A stretch of 64,000 bases of DNA from Blumeriella jaapii (GCA_009599575.1 VWND01000022.1:329001-393000), one strand, 5' to 3'. Counted from the first letter of the stretch, positions 31,889-43,803 are shown. The notes: generated from the letters alone by a model not told the origin. A program made the numbers and translations.

Positions 31889-34394
31889 ATGTCCGAGAAA
31901 CTCTCTTCCTCGGGCGAGGAATTCACTGGCTCGCACAACGAGAAGGAGCACCGCGGAGGCCACGCTCCCAAGACGGCGCTCAACATCGTGGAAAATCCTC
32001 TCAAGGTAGGCTCCCTCGCGTAGGCGACGCTGTTTGTTTACTTACTCACTCGCTTCGCCTCGTGCAGCGCACCACCCCCGCCGAAACGGTCGCCAATGCC
32101 CGCGCCTTCGCCGAGTCCAACGGCATGGCGGAGCACGCCGACCTGTTTGGACGCGCCGCCCTCGTGGCCCGCGACAGCGACCGCTTCGAGATGGTGACCG
32201 AGCTGCTGGAGGATGAGCGCGCGGCGCTGATCTACGAGAGGGACCACAAGTGGCACTCGTCCAAGATGATGTGGTATTCCATCTCTCTGTGCGCGATCGT
32301 GAGTCGCACCTATCGCCCTCCCGGCGCCTCCCTCTCCCTCTCCCTCTCCCTCTCCCCCGTCGCCGGCCAACCCATGAACGATCGCGGCACGTGCTAACCC
32401 GCGTCTCAGGGAGCGGCGACGCAAGGATGGGATCAGACGGGCTCCAACGGCGCCAACCTCTCCTTTCCCGAAGAGTTCGGCATCAACGGCACCGGACGCG
32501 ACGAGTGGATCGTCGGCATCGTGAACGCCATCATCTTTCTGACGGCCGGTCTCATGTAAGTCGCCCGCCCGCTCCCCCCTCGGTCCGCCCGGCAGCTGCT
32601 AAGACGCCGCCAGCGGCGCGTTCATCGTCGATCCGCTCAACAAGTACCTCGGACGCCGAGGGGAGATCTTCCTCACGGCGGCCTGTCTCACGGCGACGCC
32701 CATCGGTTCGGCCTTCGCCAAGTCATGGCAAGGACTCTTCGCGGCCCGCTTCGTTATGGGCATCGGTATTGGGGCCAAGAACGCGACGGTTCCCATCTAC
32801 GCGTCCGAGATGTCACCCCATCGAATCCGAGGCGCGCTGGTCATGTTCTGGCAGCTGTGGGTGTAGCAGGTACGTCTGTTTTCCTGATGCTCTGATCTCC
32901 TGATGCTCTGATTTTCTGATGCTCTGATATCCCGATGCTCTGATATTTTGATATTCTGATGCTCTGATATTCTGATGCTCTGATATTCTGATGCTCTGAT
33001 ATCCTGATGCTCTGATATCTTGATGCTCTGATATCCTGATGCTCTGATATCCTGATATCCTGATGCTTTGATATTCTGATATCCTAACGCTCTGATATCC
33101 TGATGCTCTGATACCCTGACCCTGATACCCTGATACCCGAGACCCCTCAGACTGGCTGACCCCCGCTGCCACAGGCATCTTCTTGGGATTCGCGGCCAAC
33201 ATCATCGTCAAAGACACGGGCCGGATCGCATGGCGACTCCAGCTCGGCTCGGCCTTCATCCCGTCCCTGATTCTCATGCTCGGCGTCTTCTTTTGCCCCG
33301 AGTCGCCGCGTTGGCTCATGAAAAACGGCAAGATCGCCGAGGGCTTCAAGTCCAGCTGCGTGCTGCGCGCCCATCCCATCATCGGCGCCCGCGACTACTA
33401 CTATTCCTATGTCATCTTCCTGGAGGAGCAGACCCTCGCCGCGGGCTCGACCTACTTCAGCCGCATGGCCGACATCTTCCGCATCCCCCGGATCCGAAGA
33501 GCGAACTACGGGGCGAGCACGGTCATGATTGCGCAGCAGATGTGTGGCATCAACGGTCCGTCTTGGTCCCCTCGTCTCGCGCGTCTGGTCCAGTGTACTG
33601 ATGCCGATGTCTAGTCATCTCTTTCTACTCGTCCAGCATCTTCCGGGATGCCGGCTACACGGCCGAGCAAGCGCTGTACGCCTCGCTCGGCTACGGTGCT
33701 ATTCAGGTCGTCTTTACGATCCCGACGCTCTTCTTGATCGACACCAAAGGCCGCCGGAACCTTTGTCTCATCGTACGTCTCCTCTCCTCTCCTCCCCCCT
33801 CCGCGAAGAAGAAGTTGGCAGCGAGAAAAGAACCTCACTCACCAGCCTCCCCAGACCTTCCCCTGCATGTTCGTCTTCCTCCTCGCCGCCGGGCTCGCCG
33901 AGCTGCAGCCGGCCGAGGGCGCCAAAAAGGTCGGGCCGGTGATCCTCTTCGTCTACCTCTTCACGATCGCCTACTCGATGGGCGAAGGGCCCGTCGCCTT
34001 CCAGTACAGCGCCGAGGTCTTCCCCACGATCCAGCGCGAGCAAGGCATGGCGTGGGCGGTGTGCATCAACAACACGTTCGCGGGCATCCTGTCGCTCGCC
34101 TTCCCGCGCATGCAGACCGTCATGACGCCCACGGGCGCCTTCGGCTTCTACGCCGGCCTCAACCTCATCGCCTGGGGCCTCATCTTCTGCTTCCTGCGCG
34201 AGACCAAGCAGCTCACGCTCGAGGAGATCGACCAGGTCTTCTCCGTGCCCACGAAGGAGTTCATCGCCTACGAGCGCTCCGTCTGGCTGCCCTGGTGGTT
34301 CAAGACCACCATCCTGCGGAAGGACATCCCGCGCCCGCCGCCGCTCATCGAGAAGGCGAGCCTGGTGCACGAGCGGGACATCGTCGAGGCGTAG
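31889..34394 (+). pseudogene. MFS sugar/polyol transporter, reading frame broken at exon 4/5
   Basis: Seven exons fit the family: 31889-32005, 32068-32298, 32410-32555, 32614-32869, 33175-33555, 33615-33772, 33855-34394. Landmarks are RTTPAETVANARAFAESNGM, GWDQTGSNGANL, the RxGRR-like NKYLGRRGE loop, FVMGIGIGAKNATVPIYASEMSPH, PESPRWLMKNGK, QQMCGINVISFYSS, DTKGRRN and RETKQLTLEEIDQVFS. These define the SP family of proton-coupled sugar or polyol symporters, about 608 residues if intact. Exon 4 ends ...FWQLWV, then TAG (32864-32866), CAG and a GTACGT donor. Exon 5 needs a phase-1 join, but the phase is 0. The summed exons exceed a multiple of three by two bases. Removing the TA at 32864-32865 would give WVAGIFLGF in frame. 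Either the gene is recently dead, or these two bases are a sequence error. All other exons look under selection. Confidence 0.75.
32880..33145. repeat. CTGATGCTCTGATAT minisatellite inside intron 4 of the transporter
   Basis: About 17-20 degenerate copies of a unit built from CTGATGCTCTGATAT fill most of the 305-base intron (32870-33174). Confidence 0.85.
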
Positions 34395-35398
34395 CCCACG
34401 ACCGGTGCGTGTGGCGCGCCCGCGGGGGGGGAGCAGCCGGCACGGGGAGGGCCGTGTTGGGGGTCGTGTTTACTTGCGAGGCGAAGCGAGGCCAGAGACG
34501 CGTGATCTGAGCTTTGGTGAAGGATCACATATGAATGAACGCCAAATCTACACATTTAAAAAAAAGTTCTTTTCCTCTTTCCATTCCTCCCTTCCCTTCC
34601 TCCTCTCCCTTTCTCCTTTTCATTTCCTCTTTCCGTTCTTCTTTCCCATCCTCCTCTCCCTTCCTCCTTTTCATTTCCTCTTTCCCTTCCTCTTTCCCTT
34701 CCTCTTTCCCTTCCTCCTCTCCCTTCCTCCTTTCCCATTCCTCCTCTCCCTCCACCCTTTCCCCCCCCATTTCCTCCCCCCTCTCTCTCCCTCCCTCAAA
34801 AAAAAGAAGTCTCTCAAAAAGTCTCTCCCCCCTCTCACCCCTCTCACCCCTCTCACCCCTCTCACCCACCTCCCACCCCCACCTCCACCACCTCCCTCGA
34901 CATCCCTCAACATCCCCCGCCCCAAGCTCCACGCTCCCTACTGCTTGGTGTGTGTGCGTGGGTTTTGTCTTCCTTCTCTTTTCGGTCTTTGGGTTGATTC
35001 TTGATTCTCTGTCTATCTATCTGTCTGGCTTTATTGGTCTGTTTGTGAGAATCCTCGACGAAGTCAGTCTCGCTTAACTAGTTGTTTTTGCATCTGAACG
35101 TGATTTTGGTTTTTTCTGTTCGTGCGGAAGAAGTCGAAGATGGGGCTTGGGAGTTAGATGTTTAGGATTTTCATTGGAGAGTAGGGAGAGAGGAAAGAGG
35201 AAAGAAGGCGGGTGTGCAGATGAGTAGCGTCGTCGCTGAACGGGGACCGTTCCAGCGAGCAAAGCGGGCTTGTATTTACTTATTTGTATATGCGTGAATC
35301 CACAACCGAGCAATTTCGATAAGCTTAAACAAAACACCAGCCCCTACCCCACCCCAGCCCACCCCACCCCAACCCGACACCTCCTCCTCTCTTCCCGC
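34395..35398. other. intergenic with polypyrimidine tract
   Basis: Converging 3' ends of the broken transporter and the carboxypeptidase. 34560-34930 is an almost pure C/T tract on the plus strand (TTTCCCTTCCTC-type repeats, then CTCTCACCC repeats). It is a candidate triplex- or H-DNA-forming sequence. No gene seen. Confidence 0.6.
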
Positions 35399-37664
35399 CT
35401 ACTCCATGTTGAGCAGCAGATACCGGAAGCCAGCCCAGGTCTCCTCCCCAATGGGCAGGATCTGGCTCGCGGGCAACACGAAGCCGTAGTAGCCCGTGTC
35501 CCGCAGCTCCAGGGTGAAGGCGTACTTGGCGCCGGTGACGTCGGCCACGTAGTCGATGGAGCTGCCCGAGACGCGATAGAGCGTGTCGCACATGGGCCCG
35601 GCGGCGTAGCGGGTGCCGTAGAGGGCGGCGATGGCGGCCGAGGCGCCCGAGGCCAGCTTTTGCAGGGCCGCGTCGTGGGCGGGCGCGGCGGTGCAGGAGT
35701 AGCCGTATGCTAGAGGGGGGAGGCTTGTTCACTCGTGGTTCGCAGGGGGGCCGGGAAGGGGAAGGAAAGGGCGGGGGATGGCATGGGGTGGGTGCCGCTA
35801 CTTACGGGTCATGATGAGTTGCGAGTAGGAGTGGATGTCGATGTAGAGCTGCACTGTCTGGGTGGTGGCTATGTGGTCGATGAAGGCTTGGAGGACCTTG
35901 GTCTCTACGGCGTCGCCAGCCGTGACCCCTGAGAGGTTCTTGTCAGTGTTGGGCATGGGAGTTGGGGTGGAGGGTGAGGGTGGTAGGGGAGAGTGGTAGG
36001 TAAGTACATCGATGAGAGAAGGGGTGAGGAAGAGGTGAGAAGAGCGTTAAGTACATAGGTAAGTAAGGGGGTAAAGTAAGCAGTAAGAAAATAGTCAAGT
36101 AAATAGGTAAGTAAATAGGCATGTAAAGAGGTAAGAAAATAGGTAAGGACAGAGAAAAGAACCGTGGGTAAGTAAAAAGGCAAGTAGAAAGTTATGTGAA
36201 AAGGTAAGAACAGAGATAAGAACCGTGGGTAAGCCAAAAAGAACGTGAAAGGGCAAGTGAAAAGGCAAGTAAGAAGGCAGTTGAGAAGGCAAGGAAAAAG
36301 GTAAGAACAAAAATAAAAACTGTGAGTAAGCAAAAAAGCAAGTAAAAGGCAAGTAAAGGCAAGTAAAAGGCAAGTAAAAGGCAAGTAAAAGGCAAGTAAA
36401 AAGCAAGTAAAAGGCAAGTAAAAGGCAAGTAAAAAACAAATAAAAAGGCAAGGGAAAATAAAGTAAAAGGCAAGTAAAAGGCAAGTAAAAAAAAAGTAAG
36501 GGAAAAGGAAAAAAGGTAAGAACAAAAACAAAAACCGTGGGGAAGCCAAAAGAAAGTAAAAAGGCACACCTTTGTAGGCTTCCGAGCAAGGAGAACTGGA
36601 CGCTCCACCCTTGACGTCCCATCTATGCAAACCATCAGCGGGAACATTCCAGACTCGTGCTTCCATAGCAGGCTGGGAGGCACGCTCGAAAGGAGCAGAC
36701 TGACTGATACGGCCAGTTTCTGTTGATATCTCGGCCCACGCAAATGCTCGTCGAGACGGTCTGGCGGTTTTTGCGCCACAGCCGGTCATGGGTCTGGGAG
36801 TACACGAAACCTACTTCGCCTCAGCAGCTGCGGTACAGAGGCAGGAGACGACACGGGTGGTACCGTCGGGGTTGACGACGGGAAAGATGTAAAAGTCGTA
36901 TTTGTCGACGAGAGACTTGATGGTGCCGGAGCTGGCGTACTGGCTCAAGAGGGAGTAGGCCAGGTATTCGGTGGTCTGGCCAGGACAGGATATCAGCAAG
37001 TCGTGCAAGACGGCGGTCGAGCGAGTCTGACCATGGTAGTGATCCATTCGCGCGCGTGGACCGTCCCGTGGAGGACGACGGCGGGCCGGACGCCTTTGCC
37101 CGCACTGCCCCAGATGTGAATGCCGGTGATGGGACGACCGGCCGCCGAGGTGCCCGAAGTGACGATGGCCGCGCGTCTCGAGTCCCAGGCCGCGAGCTCG
37201 TCCAGGAAGGTCAGATGGTCGGCGTAGGCATGGTACTCGTTGAACCAGGAGATGTCGGCCCCGGCGACCAAGTCCACACAGCTCGAGAGCGCGAACACAT
37301 CCAGACAGCCACGGGACCCGGTGGACTTGCGACCCGGCCCCGACGGAGGGGACTTCGCCGCCGTCTCGGCGGCCATGGAGGCCCCCAGGTCGGCGTGCAT
37401 GATCTGGGTCGCCATCGAGGCCGTCATGCGGTCGAAGGCCGGGAGCTGGTCCGCCGTCACGACGAGGTCGACGTGGGAGTTGGCCTGCGGGACGCCGTCG
37501 GGGGCACCTTTCCAGATCTGGAGATCGAGCTTCTGGATCACCTCCATGAGAGGCATGATGTCTTCTCCGACCGAGACACGCAGGGCTTTGGCTCCCTCAT
37601 AGCTGACTCTGGCCGAAGCGACTAAACAACACACCGAAGCGAGGAGCGCAAGCGAGAACCTCAT
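35399..37664 (-). CDS. secreted zinc carboxypeptidase, M14A type
   Basis: Six exons on the minus strand, in coding order: 37664-37032, 36975-36864, 36810-36705, 36622-36570, 35928-35806, 35709-35399; 445 residues. The start gives a signal peptide ([18 protein letters not shown]) and an activation-type propeptide of about 90 residues. The zinc ligands are His203 and Glu206 (HAREW) and His334 (DIHSYSQ). The substrate-binding RDINRNW is intact. Catalytic Glu410 sits in FTLELRDTG and Tyr396 in SIDY. All active-site residues of carboxypeptidase A are present, so an extracellular enzyme trimming C-terminal hydrophobic or aromatic residues is expected. Four introns are 53-96 bases; the intron between exons 4 and 5 is 641 bases and mostly minisatellite. 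Every exon join was chosen to restore the family sequence ([42 protein letters not shown]). Confidence 0.9.
36070..36560. repeat. GGCAAGTAAAA minisatellite inside a carboxypeptidase intron
   Basis: About 490 bases of the plus strand consist of AAGTAAA-, AGGCAAGTAAA- and AAGGTAAGAACA-type units, with an ~105-base higher-order phrase (GGTAAGAACAGAGATAAGAACCGTGGGTAAG) recurring near 36140, 36200, 36300 and 36515. In the sense of the gene the tract is pyrimidine-rich and lies wholly within the 641-base intron. Confidence 0.85.
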
Positions 37665-39368
37665 GTTGAGCGAACGACCAGGACGTACATGTCTTGACGA
37701 AACGGCGCCGACGCGGCGCGATATATGTGTCTCGGGGCACTGTGCCACCTTCCCAGAGGATCGATTCCAGCACCACGAACTCCACGCGCGGTGGTCGATA
37801 GTCGAGCTTCGGGGCGGCGGCGATTCCAACCAGCATCATGACAACAGCAGAAGAGACAACTTCCCCTCTCGTCAGTTCGAAGCTTGGCACATCGACAATC
37901 AACTCTTGTGCGTCTTGGCTCCTGCCAGGTTGAAACTCTGATGGGCCGTACGCATCACAAAACCCTGCGATGCGTGTTGGGGGACGAGATAGTGAGTGGT
38001 CCTGGCATTAAGGTTCCCAAGATGTGATGTGCCAGCCGGAAGAGCTTGATGTGACGAGACAGGTGCTTGGTAGGACCCCTAAGCTTGCCGATGGCGGTGC
38101 AGAAACCGCGGCTACCATTTCCGTGACAGATTCTAGAGAAGCCCAGAACCAACCGTGGCGAGATCCAGCCCCCCGTCGCCAGCATCGCAGATTCGACGTG
38201 CCAGGTGGAGGGCTGAAGGATCGCGAAGCTCCAGCGGGCGCGAGACGCACGAGTGCCCGTTCCTCTGAGATAGCCCGCGTCGAGGATTCGGCCAGCGAGA
38301 TGGAGACGCCAAAGTCCGCGATATCTCACGCGCAATGGTGGGCTTGTTGACATAGACTTCTCGGCCTTGATTGCACTTGTTAGTCAGACTTGCTTCGGTG
38401 CCGCAGGAATGGCTTCACAGGGCATTTGAAGGTGTCGCTCATCCCGAAATGCAGAGCGCGAGAGTAGATACATCGACGTTGAAGCATTCTGCCCTTTACC
38501 AGCGCGGATTCCAGGCGAGCTTCTCACCACCGCTTCCACGGTCCAGGGGCGACTGTTTCCGAGCGAGTGCACGGCGTGGCTTGTTTACTTTGACGAATCT
38601 GCTCGACGCTCTTGCCACGTCGGAATCGCCACCAGAGACGCAACAGAGATTGGCAAGGGCCCATTGACGCAGCAGAACAAACGTCAAAGGACTCTAAAGC
38701 CACACCGCAAGCATGCGGGTAGGGAGGCTCACCAACACAGACGAGACAGTGGCGAAATGCGTTCCCAAGCCAGACTTCAGCGAAATCGCCGCCGAAGGGA
38801 CAGGCCTCTATAAGCCATGGCCGGGGTGACGAGACACGCCCGCAAGAGCTGCAACGGCACGAGCTACTGTTCCACGGTTTTTGGAGTCTGGGGAGAATCT
38901 GCGATGAATGTTCCTCACGCATAGTAATGCTTGTCAATGCATTTCCTCAGATCTCCCGATGTTGAAATCAGAGGCATGATAAGAGCTGCGGGCGCCGCGA
39001 CCCCTTTTCAATTGTCAAATGGCTAGTCATTTCAAAGATAACTGACTTGCTAACCAGTTTTCTTCTGACTGTTGATGATTGGATGTTTGGAAGAAGCTCA
39101 TCCCAGTTTGGACGTAGAGGCTCGAGATAAGGCTCTTCATGCGCGAGATCTGGGAGCACGCCCGGAAGTGTGATTCTGTGTGCAAACATTCAGCATTCCG
39201 AAGACCGAACTCAAGACGGAATCCAAGAATCCAAGTAGGTGGGTAGACGCCAGCTTGTATCGGCATCCTCAGATTCTTCTGGCCGACCGTGACGCCGGTG
39301 GGGAAAAGGGGTCACGCCCAGCTTTTCTTTTCGCAGAAGACGATCCGATTAACTCGTGGTAGTTTTCA
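37665..39368. other. intergenic, no gene supported
   Basis: About 1.7 kb upstream of the carboxypeptidase. Frames on both strands (for example 37955-38353 and 38524-38937) overlap each other and resemble nothing known. GATATATG near 37719 is a candidate TATA element for the minus-strand carboxypeptidase. Confidence 0.4.
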
Positions 39369-40018
39369 GCGGAATGATAGCAATAGGCATGAACCGAGCA
39401 GTTCTTTATTCGTAAGATATGAAACAGCTAGTTTAATATTCCGCTGAAATTTTTTTTTAAAGAAATCAAGCCGTAATAGTTTCCCGCGGAATATTAATAA
39501 TAAACATGAACCGAGCAGTTTTTTCATTCGTAAGAATAAAATAGCCACCAGCTTTATATTCCGCTGAAATTTTTTTTATTATAAATCAAGCCGTGATAAT
39601 CTCCCGCGGAATACTAGCAATAAGCATAAACCGAGCAGTTCTTTATTCGTAAGAAATGAAATAGCTATTAGTTTTACATTCCGCTGAAAAAGAAAAGCGA
39701 TTTTAAAATCAAGACCATCACCAGTTTTCTTATTCGTAAAAGATAAAATAGCCACCAGTCTTATATTCCGCAGAAAAAACGATTCTCAGATCAAGCCGTG
39801 ATGGTCTCCCGCGGAATAATAGCAGCGAGCATAAACCGATCAGTTTTCCTATTCGCAAGAAATGAAATAGCCACCAGTTTTCAATTCAGCTGAAGAAAAA
39901 GACGATTCTCAAATCAAATCGTAATAATTTCCCGCGGAACAATAACAGCGAGCATAAGCCGATCAGTTTCCCTAATCGCAAAAAACAAGATAGCCACCAG
40001 CTCTATATTCCTCCGAAG
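39369..40018. repeat. ~120-bp tandem array with inverted GCGGAAT/ATTCCGC arms
   Basis: Six units. GCGGAAT starts at about 39369, 39486, 39606, 39811 and 39934 (last one GCGGAAC), so the period is 117-123 bases; unit 4 lacks this end. Each unit then has AANCGATCAGTT or AACCGAGCAGTT, ATTCGTAAGAAATGAAATAGCCACCAG, and in units 1-4 ATTCCGC(T/A)GAAA. It closes with an A/T tract and ATCAAGCCGTGATAATCTCCC. In units 1-3 GCGGAAT and ATTCCGC are complementary, so a stem can form inside a unit. No open frame crosses the array, which sits in AT-rich DNA. Confidence 0.88.
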
Positions 40019-40859
40019 ACAACGAGCAAGCGCGGGCTGCTATGCTAAACTAAACACAAACTCCGCTAACCCGGCACCGAAAAGCCGGTATCCGGATCCC
40101 GCCTCTGTGTTAAGGAGGAATTACCACACAGTACAGCAGCGGGCGTCATGCACCACGATCTTCCCCGAGACGTTGGCCGGAACATTCACGCGCGGCGAAA
40201 AGGGGCGCGGAGGCGAGATGGTGGGGATATCACGCCCCTGTTGTACTGTACAGTAGTGTAGGAGGGCTGGTGTCCACGGGCACGAACGGCTGGGTGCGAC
40301 GCGCATTTTCATGTCGACTATTTACTGTGTGTAGTGTAGTGTATAAGCTCCCACACGTGAATCAGACCAGCCGACGATCGGCAGCGGGATCGGCTACTCC
40401 ATGCCCAGCACGCGAACCGTTTGTTTACTTCCTTCCCGCCCAAGCGAGAGGGGCAAGCATATGGGAGGCGAGCGCGGGGTTTCTATGTACTGTACTGTAC
40501 GTACATCCATACATCCATACATCCATACATCCATACATCCATCCATCCATACCTCCATCCAGTACTCCATCCACTCTGCCCCCCCCCCCCCCCAACTCGC
40601 CCTGTCAGCTCACGAGCAGAAACATCCCTGCTGCTCCCGGGGGAAACATCCGACCGTCGAGGGGCCGCCCAAGCGAAGAAACGATGCCCAGCCCGCCAAG
40701 CGGCGTCTGGCACGCTGCGTGTTTTGCTTTACACACACAGTACAGAACACAGTACAGAACACAGTACAGAACAGCGAGCCCAGACTGTGCTGTGCTGTAG
40801 TGTACATCCCTCTGCGGTTACAGGCGGGGAGGGAGGACAGCACAGTTGCAGGGACAGTA

Positions 40860-40970
<111 letters not shown>

Positions 40971-41346
40971 ACAGTACGGTACGGTATGATGGAAGTACAA
41001 AACAGTACAGTACATCATACATACGATGGAAGCACAGCACAGCATGTACACACAATACAGCATGTACACACAGTACAGCCACTCCATCCCCATACTGCGA
41101 AGCATCATGCCTCCCCATAGCAGGGGCCCTCTGTGGCTCGGCCCTTGCGATATGTACAGTACAGTAGATCGTATGTACTGTACTACACACATACACACAT
41201 ACATACATACACACATACACACATACACACATACATACAGTGCTGTAACGCCATGGAAGGCCTGTCCCGTTCGTTGCCACCGACACGAATCCGTCGTCAT
41301 TAACAGGCACTCTATGTGTATGGCGCCCCGGCAGGGCGGAGTGGGG

Positions 41347-41357
41347 TATATAAATAG
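41347..41357 (+). promoter_or_regulatory. possible TATA element
   Basis: TATATAAATAG lies in unique sequence about 550 bases upstream of the CYSTM start. It is a good match to a TATA box, but the distance implies a long leader or leader intron, so the link to that gene is uncertain. Confidence 0.25.
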
Positions 41358-41903
41358 ATCGACACGTTGCAGCGTGGGGAGACGGAGGCCGCACAAGTAC
41401 CGTACTGTACGGTGTGTACATACAGTATGTACAGTACGGTACGGGCGTCCCAGGTGTAGGAAGCATCGACAGCGGCCATGAGGCAGACAGCCCTCGGTGC
41501 AGAAACAGCGGGAGGCGCAAGAAAGAGATCTGGGTTGGGCCGGCACAGTACAGTCAGTATGGGACATAGAGTACAGTATAAACAGCACAGCACATACAAA
41601 CATACCTCATATAGTGCCATTTCCGCTTTCTCTCTTCTGGGCCCCTCCCTGGGCCCCCTAATCTTTGCCTTCCATCCTCCTCCCAATAATTGCCCGCTTC
41701 GCCCCCTCCCGGGACCCACGTCCCCCAAGCAAAGTACAAAAGCACTTCTTCTGCTGCTGCTGCTGCTTCTTCTTCTTCTCCCTCTCCTTCTCATCCTCAT
41801 CCTCGACCCAGGCACGACGATCTCGCCTCCTCCACCGAGCCGCCGTTCGTGATCCCCCCCCATCCGCGACGCATCCACGCCCACGCCCACGCCTAACGCC
41901 AAC

Positions 41904-42317
41904 ATGTCGCAATACCCTCCACAGCAGCCATACGCCGGCCCTCCGCAGCCGCAGTACGGCCAGCCCCAGCCCGGCTACGGCTACCCGCCCCCCCAGATCG
42001 TGAGCCCAGCCCAGGCGCGGGCGAGACCCGCCCTTCCTCCGCGCCGCCGGCCGAATGCTCACGCGTGACGAACAGATCTACCAACAAGCGCCGCCCGAGC
42101 CCAAGAAGGAACGCGGCTGTCTGATGTCTTGGTACGGCCCCCTCCCTCTCTCTCTCTCTCTCCCACGGCGCGCGCGCGCGCTGCCCGTCCGTGTCGACGA
42201 TCGAGGCTAACCCGCGCCTCGCCCGCTCGCAGTCTGGCCACCATGTGCTGCTGTTGGCTCTGCGCCGAGACGTGCGACGCCTGCGTGGACTGTCTGTTCT
42301 GCTGCTGCGACATGTAG
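41904..42317 (+). CDS. CYSTM-family small stress peptide
   Basis: Three short exons, 41904-41999, 42076-42131, 42233-42317, encode 78 residues. Introns of 76 and 101 bases have GTGAGC and GTACGG donors and CAG acceptors. The N-terminal 45 residues are a Pro/Gln/Tyr/Gly-rich linker (MSQYPPQQPYAGPP...). The C-terminus is the Cys-rich transmembrane module, with Cys in ERGCLMSCLATMCCC, CAETCDAC and CLFCCCDM. This tail-anchored plan matches the CYSTM family found across eukaryotes and linked to stress tolerance at the plasma membrane. Neither end makes a long frame alone, so the gene is easy to miss. The joined protein is complete, with start and stop. Confidence 0.88.
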
Positions 42318-43091
42318 CGCCGCCGCCTTGGGGACGAGGAGGAGGAGGAGGAGGAGGAGGGGAGGGCGAGGGCGAGGGCGAATATGGGGTTGGCCGCGGA
42401 CCCGCCGGTGATGGAACGCGCTGGGCATTGGATCTCGCACCTGGATGCGCGTCAGACATGACATGACATGATATGAGGTCTGCGAGTGGCCGACCGGCAC
42501 TCCGGTGTCGTGTGGTGGTTGGCTTTTCTCGCGCTCGAAGATGGCGCTCGGCCGGTCTTGCCTGGCTGCCCGCGGATGTGCAGCGCGAGTAGCGAGCGAG
42601 CGGCTCGAAGACAGACAGACAGACAGACAGGCAGACAGACAAGAAAGATAGCAGAAACACAGCCAAGTTAGCATCACCACCACCCGCACGCACGCGAGAT
42701 CTCAATGTATTTCTTGAACGCCGCCACATCCGTCCCTGTGCACTATCGTTGTACCGTGCTGTCTCTTGCCATCGATGAGCTACTGCTATTTACTTACTTA
42801 CCTACAGTGTGTATGTGTGTATGTATGTATATATGTAGGTACCTACCTATGTACCTATGTCCGTAGCTATGTATGTAGGTAGGTATGTACCTATGTCCGT
42901 ATGTACATATGTACGTACCTACCTAGGTACCTTATATATATACATATAAATACATACACACACACACACCGTAAACCACCACCACACCACAGCCGCGAAA
43001 GCCAAACCCTGACACCGGACGAGTCGAACGCGAGCTGTAGCTGTCCATGAAACAGTCTTGGATCTGGGGTGTCCTTTCGACTGCCTGCCTG

Positions 43092-43092
43092 C

Positions 43093-43141
<49 letters not shown>

Positions 43142-43142
43142 G

Positions 43143-43188
<46 letters not shown>

Positions 43189-43215
43189 GTATATATATGT
43201 GTATGTATTGAACAG

Positions 43216-43288
<73 letters not shown>
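43092..43288. repeat. (ACTT)n - loop - (AAGT)n long inverted repeat
   Basis: About 97 bases of (ACTT)n (43092-43188, one TGCT interruption), a 27-base loop (43189-43215) and about 73 bases of (AAGT)n (43216-43288). The arms are reverse complements and can pair over at least 70 bases. Confidence 0.92.
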
Positions 43289-43290
<2 letters not shown>

Positions 43291-43705
43291 TAAATCTAGC
43301 TAGCTAGCTTGTCTAAACTGCGTGTGTCTGTCTGCTCTACTTACTGTACAGTACAGTACAGTAATGTACTGTACTGTATATACCTTGGCTGCGCGGGGAG
43401 GGCGAAGACCGCCTGGTAGCCAGGTAGGTAGGTAGAGGTAGGTACCGTGCTGTACAGTAAGTAAGTACAAGTAAGTACAAGTAAATACAGGTAAGTATAC
43501 ACACAGTGTTTGGATATCGTTTTCTCGCTCGGGTACTGTGCTGTGCTGTGCTGTGCTGGAGCTGGAGATATTGTATGTACATTTATATATATGTATGTGT
43601 GTACATGTGTATGTGTAAATATATACGTACGTACATATAGACATACATATAGACATATATGTATATATACTGTATATACATACATATATACAAACTGTAC
43701 AAACA

Positions 43706-43712
43706 TACACAC

Positions 43713-43803
<91 letters not shown>

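Noticed and set aside
35905..36789. 294-codon minus-strand frame that looks like a multi-pass membrane protein ([11 protein letters not shown] repeats)
   Set aside because: It reads through the minisatellite intron of the carboxypeptidase; the hydrophobic pattern comes from the pyrimidine-rich repeat.
39369..40018. Considered as a CRISPR array
   Set aside because: Repeats are adjacent degenerate units of about 120 bases without unique spacers, in a eukaryotic genome.
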